Origin: Eubacterium sp.
GTDB taxonomy: Bacteria; Bacillota; Clostridia; Lachnospirales; Lachnospiraceae
Direction of reading: 5' to 3'
Length of the DNA stretch: 64,000 nt
Assembly: GCA_022764165.1 (NCBI GenBank)
Contig: JALERM010000085.1
Coordinates: forward strand, 21,809-85,808
How positions within the stretch are numbered: the first letter of the stretch is position 1; each line of letters starts with the position of its first letter. The notes under the pieces were generated by a model. The model searched no databases and had not been told where the DNA came from. It saw only the letters and a program-made list of their open reading frames with translations. Made by a program: the position numbers and the translations under genes. Below are positions 62,156 to 64,000 of this stretch, piece after piece.

Positions 62156-63208
62156 TCAACCGTTATAATATTTTTCAATCTGCCCATCTGTCAGTTTCAC
62201 CATATCCTGCCCGTCAATCCATGCCTGATACCATTCCACCGATTTTTCTACTGCATCCTTCACCTGCCAGTGAGGCTTCCATCCGAATACGTTTTTCATC
62301 CGGGAACAATCCAGCTTCAGAAAATTTGCCTCGTGAGGACCTCCCGCATACAGATTCTCCCATGCCGCTCCGTTTTTCCATGCACCGCAGAATAAATCCG
62401 CCAGTTCTCCTGTAGTGATGCAGTCTCGGTCATCCGGTCCCACATTGTAAGCCCCCGCCAACTTAGGATTTTCATACTGTTCTTTCACGATCATCAGATA
62501 TGCCCCCAGCGGTTCCAGCACATGCTGATAGGGTCTGGTGGAATGCGGATTCCTTACCTGAATCTTTTTCCCTGATGACACTGCTCTCACACAGTCGGGA
62601 ATAATCCTGTCTGCTGCAAAGTCACCACCGCCGATCACATTTCCTGCCCTGGCGGTGGACACCACAATACCCATTTCATCCAGAAATGAACTTCTATAAC
62701 TATGTGTCACCAGCTCTGAACAGGACTTGCTGTTGGAGTAAGGGTCATATCCGTCCAGTTCATCCGTTTCCCGATATCCCCATTCCCATTCATTGTTTTT
62801 ATACACTTTATCTGTCGTCACATTCAAAAACGAACGCACACTCCCTGCCCGTCTTACCGCTTCCAGAATATTGACTGTTCCCATTACATTGGTTTCATAG
62901 GTTTCTACAGGATTTTTGTAGGATTCCCGCACGATCGGCTGAGCCGCAAGATGCAGCACCAGTTCCGGCTGTACATCTTTCACCGCTTTTGCTAAATTTT
63001 CTCTGTCCCGCACATCACCGATGATAGAATTCATCTCTTTCTCTAATCCCAATATAGAAAACAAATTGGGATCTGTAGGCGGTTCCTGAGAATATCCTGT
63101 TACCTCAGCTCCTGCCAGTATCAGTATTCTGGACAGCCAGGAACCTTTAAATCCCGTATGCCCGGTCAAAAATACTTTTTTTCCTCTAAAGAAATTCTTA
63201 TCAATCAT
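62156..63208 (-). CDS. rfbG: CDP-glucose 4,6-dehydratase
   Basis: 350-aa extended SDR that turns CDP-glucose into CDP-4-keto-6-deoxyglucose. It has the nucleotide loop FLTGHTGFKGSWLSRIL, HLAAQPIVRESYKNP, NVTTDKVYKN (Thr/Asp/Lys) and catalytic YSNSKSCSELV, all characteristic of RfbG. The ATG at 63208 has GGAG 6 nt upstream; an ATG at 63223 overlapping the rfbF stop is the alternative. It follows the truncated rfbF directly. Confidence 0.95.
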   Translation of the reverse strand: MIDKNFFRGKKVFLTGHTGFKGSWLSRILILAGAEVTGYSQEPPTDPNLFSILGLEKEMNSIIGDVRDRENLAKAVKDVQPELVLHLAAQPIVRESYKNPVETYETNVMGTVNILEAVRRAGSVRSFLNVTTDKVYKNNEWEWGYRETDELDGYDPYSNSKSCSELVTHSYRSSFLDEMGIVVSTARAGNVIGGGDFAADRIIPDCVRAVSSGKKIQVRNPHSTRPYQHVLEPLGAYLMIVKEQYENPKLAGAYNVGPDDRDCITTGELADLFCGAWKNGAAWENLYAGGPHEANFLKLDCSRMKNVFGWKPHWQVKDAVEKSVEWYQAWIDGQDMVKLTDGQIEKYYNG

Positions 63209-63219
63209 ACTTTTCTCCA

Positions 63220-63862
63220 TCATTCCCAGACTTTCCATGGGGCTTCGTTGGCTGCCCACATTGCCTCCAGTTTTTTCTTTTCACTCATGGTATCCATACA
63301 CTGCCAGAATCCCTCATGGCGGTAGGCATCCAGCTGACCCCGCCTTGCAGCTTCTTCCAGAGGATATTTTTCAAACACAGTCGTATCATCCTGAATCAGA
63401 TCCATGATTTCCGGTTCCAGTACCATAAAGCCCGCATTGATCCAGCCGCTGTCTTCTATCTTCTTCTCCCGGAAATTTTTAATCTCTCCGTCTTCCCGGA
63501 TATCCAGAGAACCAAATCGTCCCATCGGCTGTACTGTTGTCAGAGTAGCCATACGGCCTCCTTTTCTGTGAAAGTTGAGCAGCTCACTAATATTCACATC
63601 GGATACGCCGTCTCCATATGTAAGAAAAAACGGTTCCCCATCCAGATATTCTTTTACTCTCTTAATCCGGCCTCCGGTCATGGTATTTAATCCGGTATCC
63701 ACCAGCGTTACTTTCCAGGGCTCAGATATATTATTGTGAACAATCATTTTATTTTCCTGTGTAAAATCAAAGGTAATATCACAATTATGCAGATAATAAT
63801 CCGCAAACCATTCTTTTATCATATGCTGCTTATATCCGCAGCATATCACAAATTCATGATAT
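63220..63862 (-). pseudogene. rfbF: Glucose-1-phosphate cytidylyltransferase, 5'-truncated
   Basis: About 214 residues remain of an enzyme normally near 257 aa. Reading resumes at YHEFVICCGYK and then matches RfbF well (NNISEPWKVTLVDTG, TGGRIKRVKEYLDGEPF, LTYGDGVSDV, GWINAGFMVLEPEI, GFWQCMDTM). The missing part carries the LAGGLGTRL nucleotide-binding loop, which is essential in the family. Upstream in frame there is a TAA (near 63867) and no similar sequence; 63863-64000 appears foreign. A GTG at 63849 could start a shorter protein, but it should be inactive. This gene should head the whole operon, so its loss may also remove the native promoter. Confidence 0.8.
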
Positions 63863-64000
63863 GATTAGCACGTCAAAAGGGTAAAAAATAAGATCCTTTT
63901 TTCGACATAGGACCTTGAAAACTGAATATATTGCTGTACACTACGCTAGCAAACCAAAATAGAGTGAATTTTTCAACCTATTTATGCTCGATTTCACGAT
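63863..64000. mobile_element. End of a probable inserted element interrupting rfbF
   Basis: This stretch bears no RfbF codons and has no open frame. It holds an imperfect A/T-rich palindrome (AAAAAATAAGATCCTTTTTT, about 63883-63902) and GGACCTTGAAAACTGAATAT (63911-63930). Strings like the latter occur, from memory, at the edges of some integrative elements and near rRNA spacers of Firmicutes. The element type cannot be decided because only its margin is in the window. Confidence 0.4.

Noticed and set aside
63220..63849. Intact rfbF starting at the GTG at 63849
   Set aside because: It would lack the whole nucleotide-binding N-terminus; similarity continues upstream of this codon for a few residues and then breaks at foreign sequence.

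Overview
The window reads as chromosomal DNA of a Gram-positive, anaerobic, gut-type member of the Lachnospiraceae, probably Blautia or a close relative. The evidence is the SCIFF peptide with its radical-SAM maturase next to a fused secDF, a HemZ-type radical SAM enzyme, a SipW/TasA-type surface operon, strong TTGACA/TATAAT promoters and AGGAGG ribosome binding sites, and no Gram-negative envelope genes. No rRNA, tRNA or CRISPR array was found. Most genes lie on the minus strand in long operons. This assignment is inference from gene content; no search was run.

Layout. 1-1848: 5' part of pta, diverging from tmcAL. 1838-6277: a five-gene surface-fibre operon (TasA-like protein, two further secreted proteins, a SipW-type signal peptidase, and a thioester-domain adhesin that seems to start at an ATA codon). 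6766-14013: a housekeeping operon (aldo-keto reductase, zinc-finger membrane protein, polA, coaE, WalJ-like hydrolase, ACT protein, PFL protein). 14358-17216: glpK and a MATE transporter. 17364-18596: a shikimate kinase fused to a small (p)ppGpp synthetase. 18659-24175: scfA, scfB, secDF, recJ. 24260-30254: a CBS protein and a MacB-like ABC export system with two adaptors, one of unusual build. 30446-31753: a DUF1294 fusion protein. 31816-40492: apt, relA, a metallo-hydrolase, hemZ, an HD-GYP protein, hisS and aspS, apparently one transcription unit. 40546-42651: a DUF362 ferredoxin-like protein and an AEC transporter. 42747-47291: corA, a rhomboid-like protein, pyk and lysA, behind a long structured leader. 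47642-49174: degV and a DUF5721-type gene. 49190-63862: an eleven-gene surface-polysaccharide operon, broken at its upstream end by foreign DNA.

The polysaccharide operon encodes CDP-glucose synthesis (rfbF, truncated), 4,6-dehydration (rfbG) and C3 deoxygenation (rfbH). It also encodes a thiamine-diphosphate enzyme and a reductase that match the logic of yersiniose synthesis (YerE/YerF), two CapK-like adenylate-forming enzymes, a flippase, a family 2 glycosyltransferase and two GT-C-like membrane proteins. The inferred product is a glycan carrying a branched-chain 3,6-dideoxy sugar. The first gene has lost about 45 N-terminal codons at a junction near 63,862, so the pathway may be off in this genome or switchable.

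Three non-coding hairpin elements (6676-6736, 14178-14338, 18601-18665) each sit directly behind a minus-strand gene. Two are clearly related, yet their stems differ in sequence while staying perfectly paired. The most unusual items are the kinase-alarmone synthetase fusion, the YerE-type locus with its disrupted rfbF, this hairpin family, and the structured corA leader.
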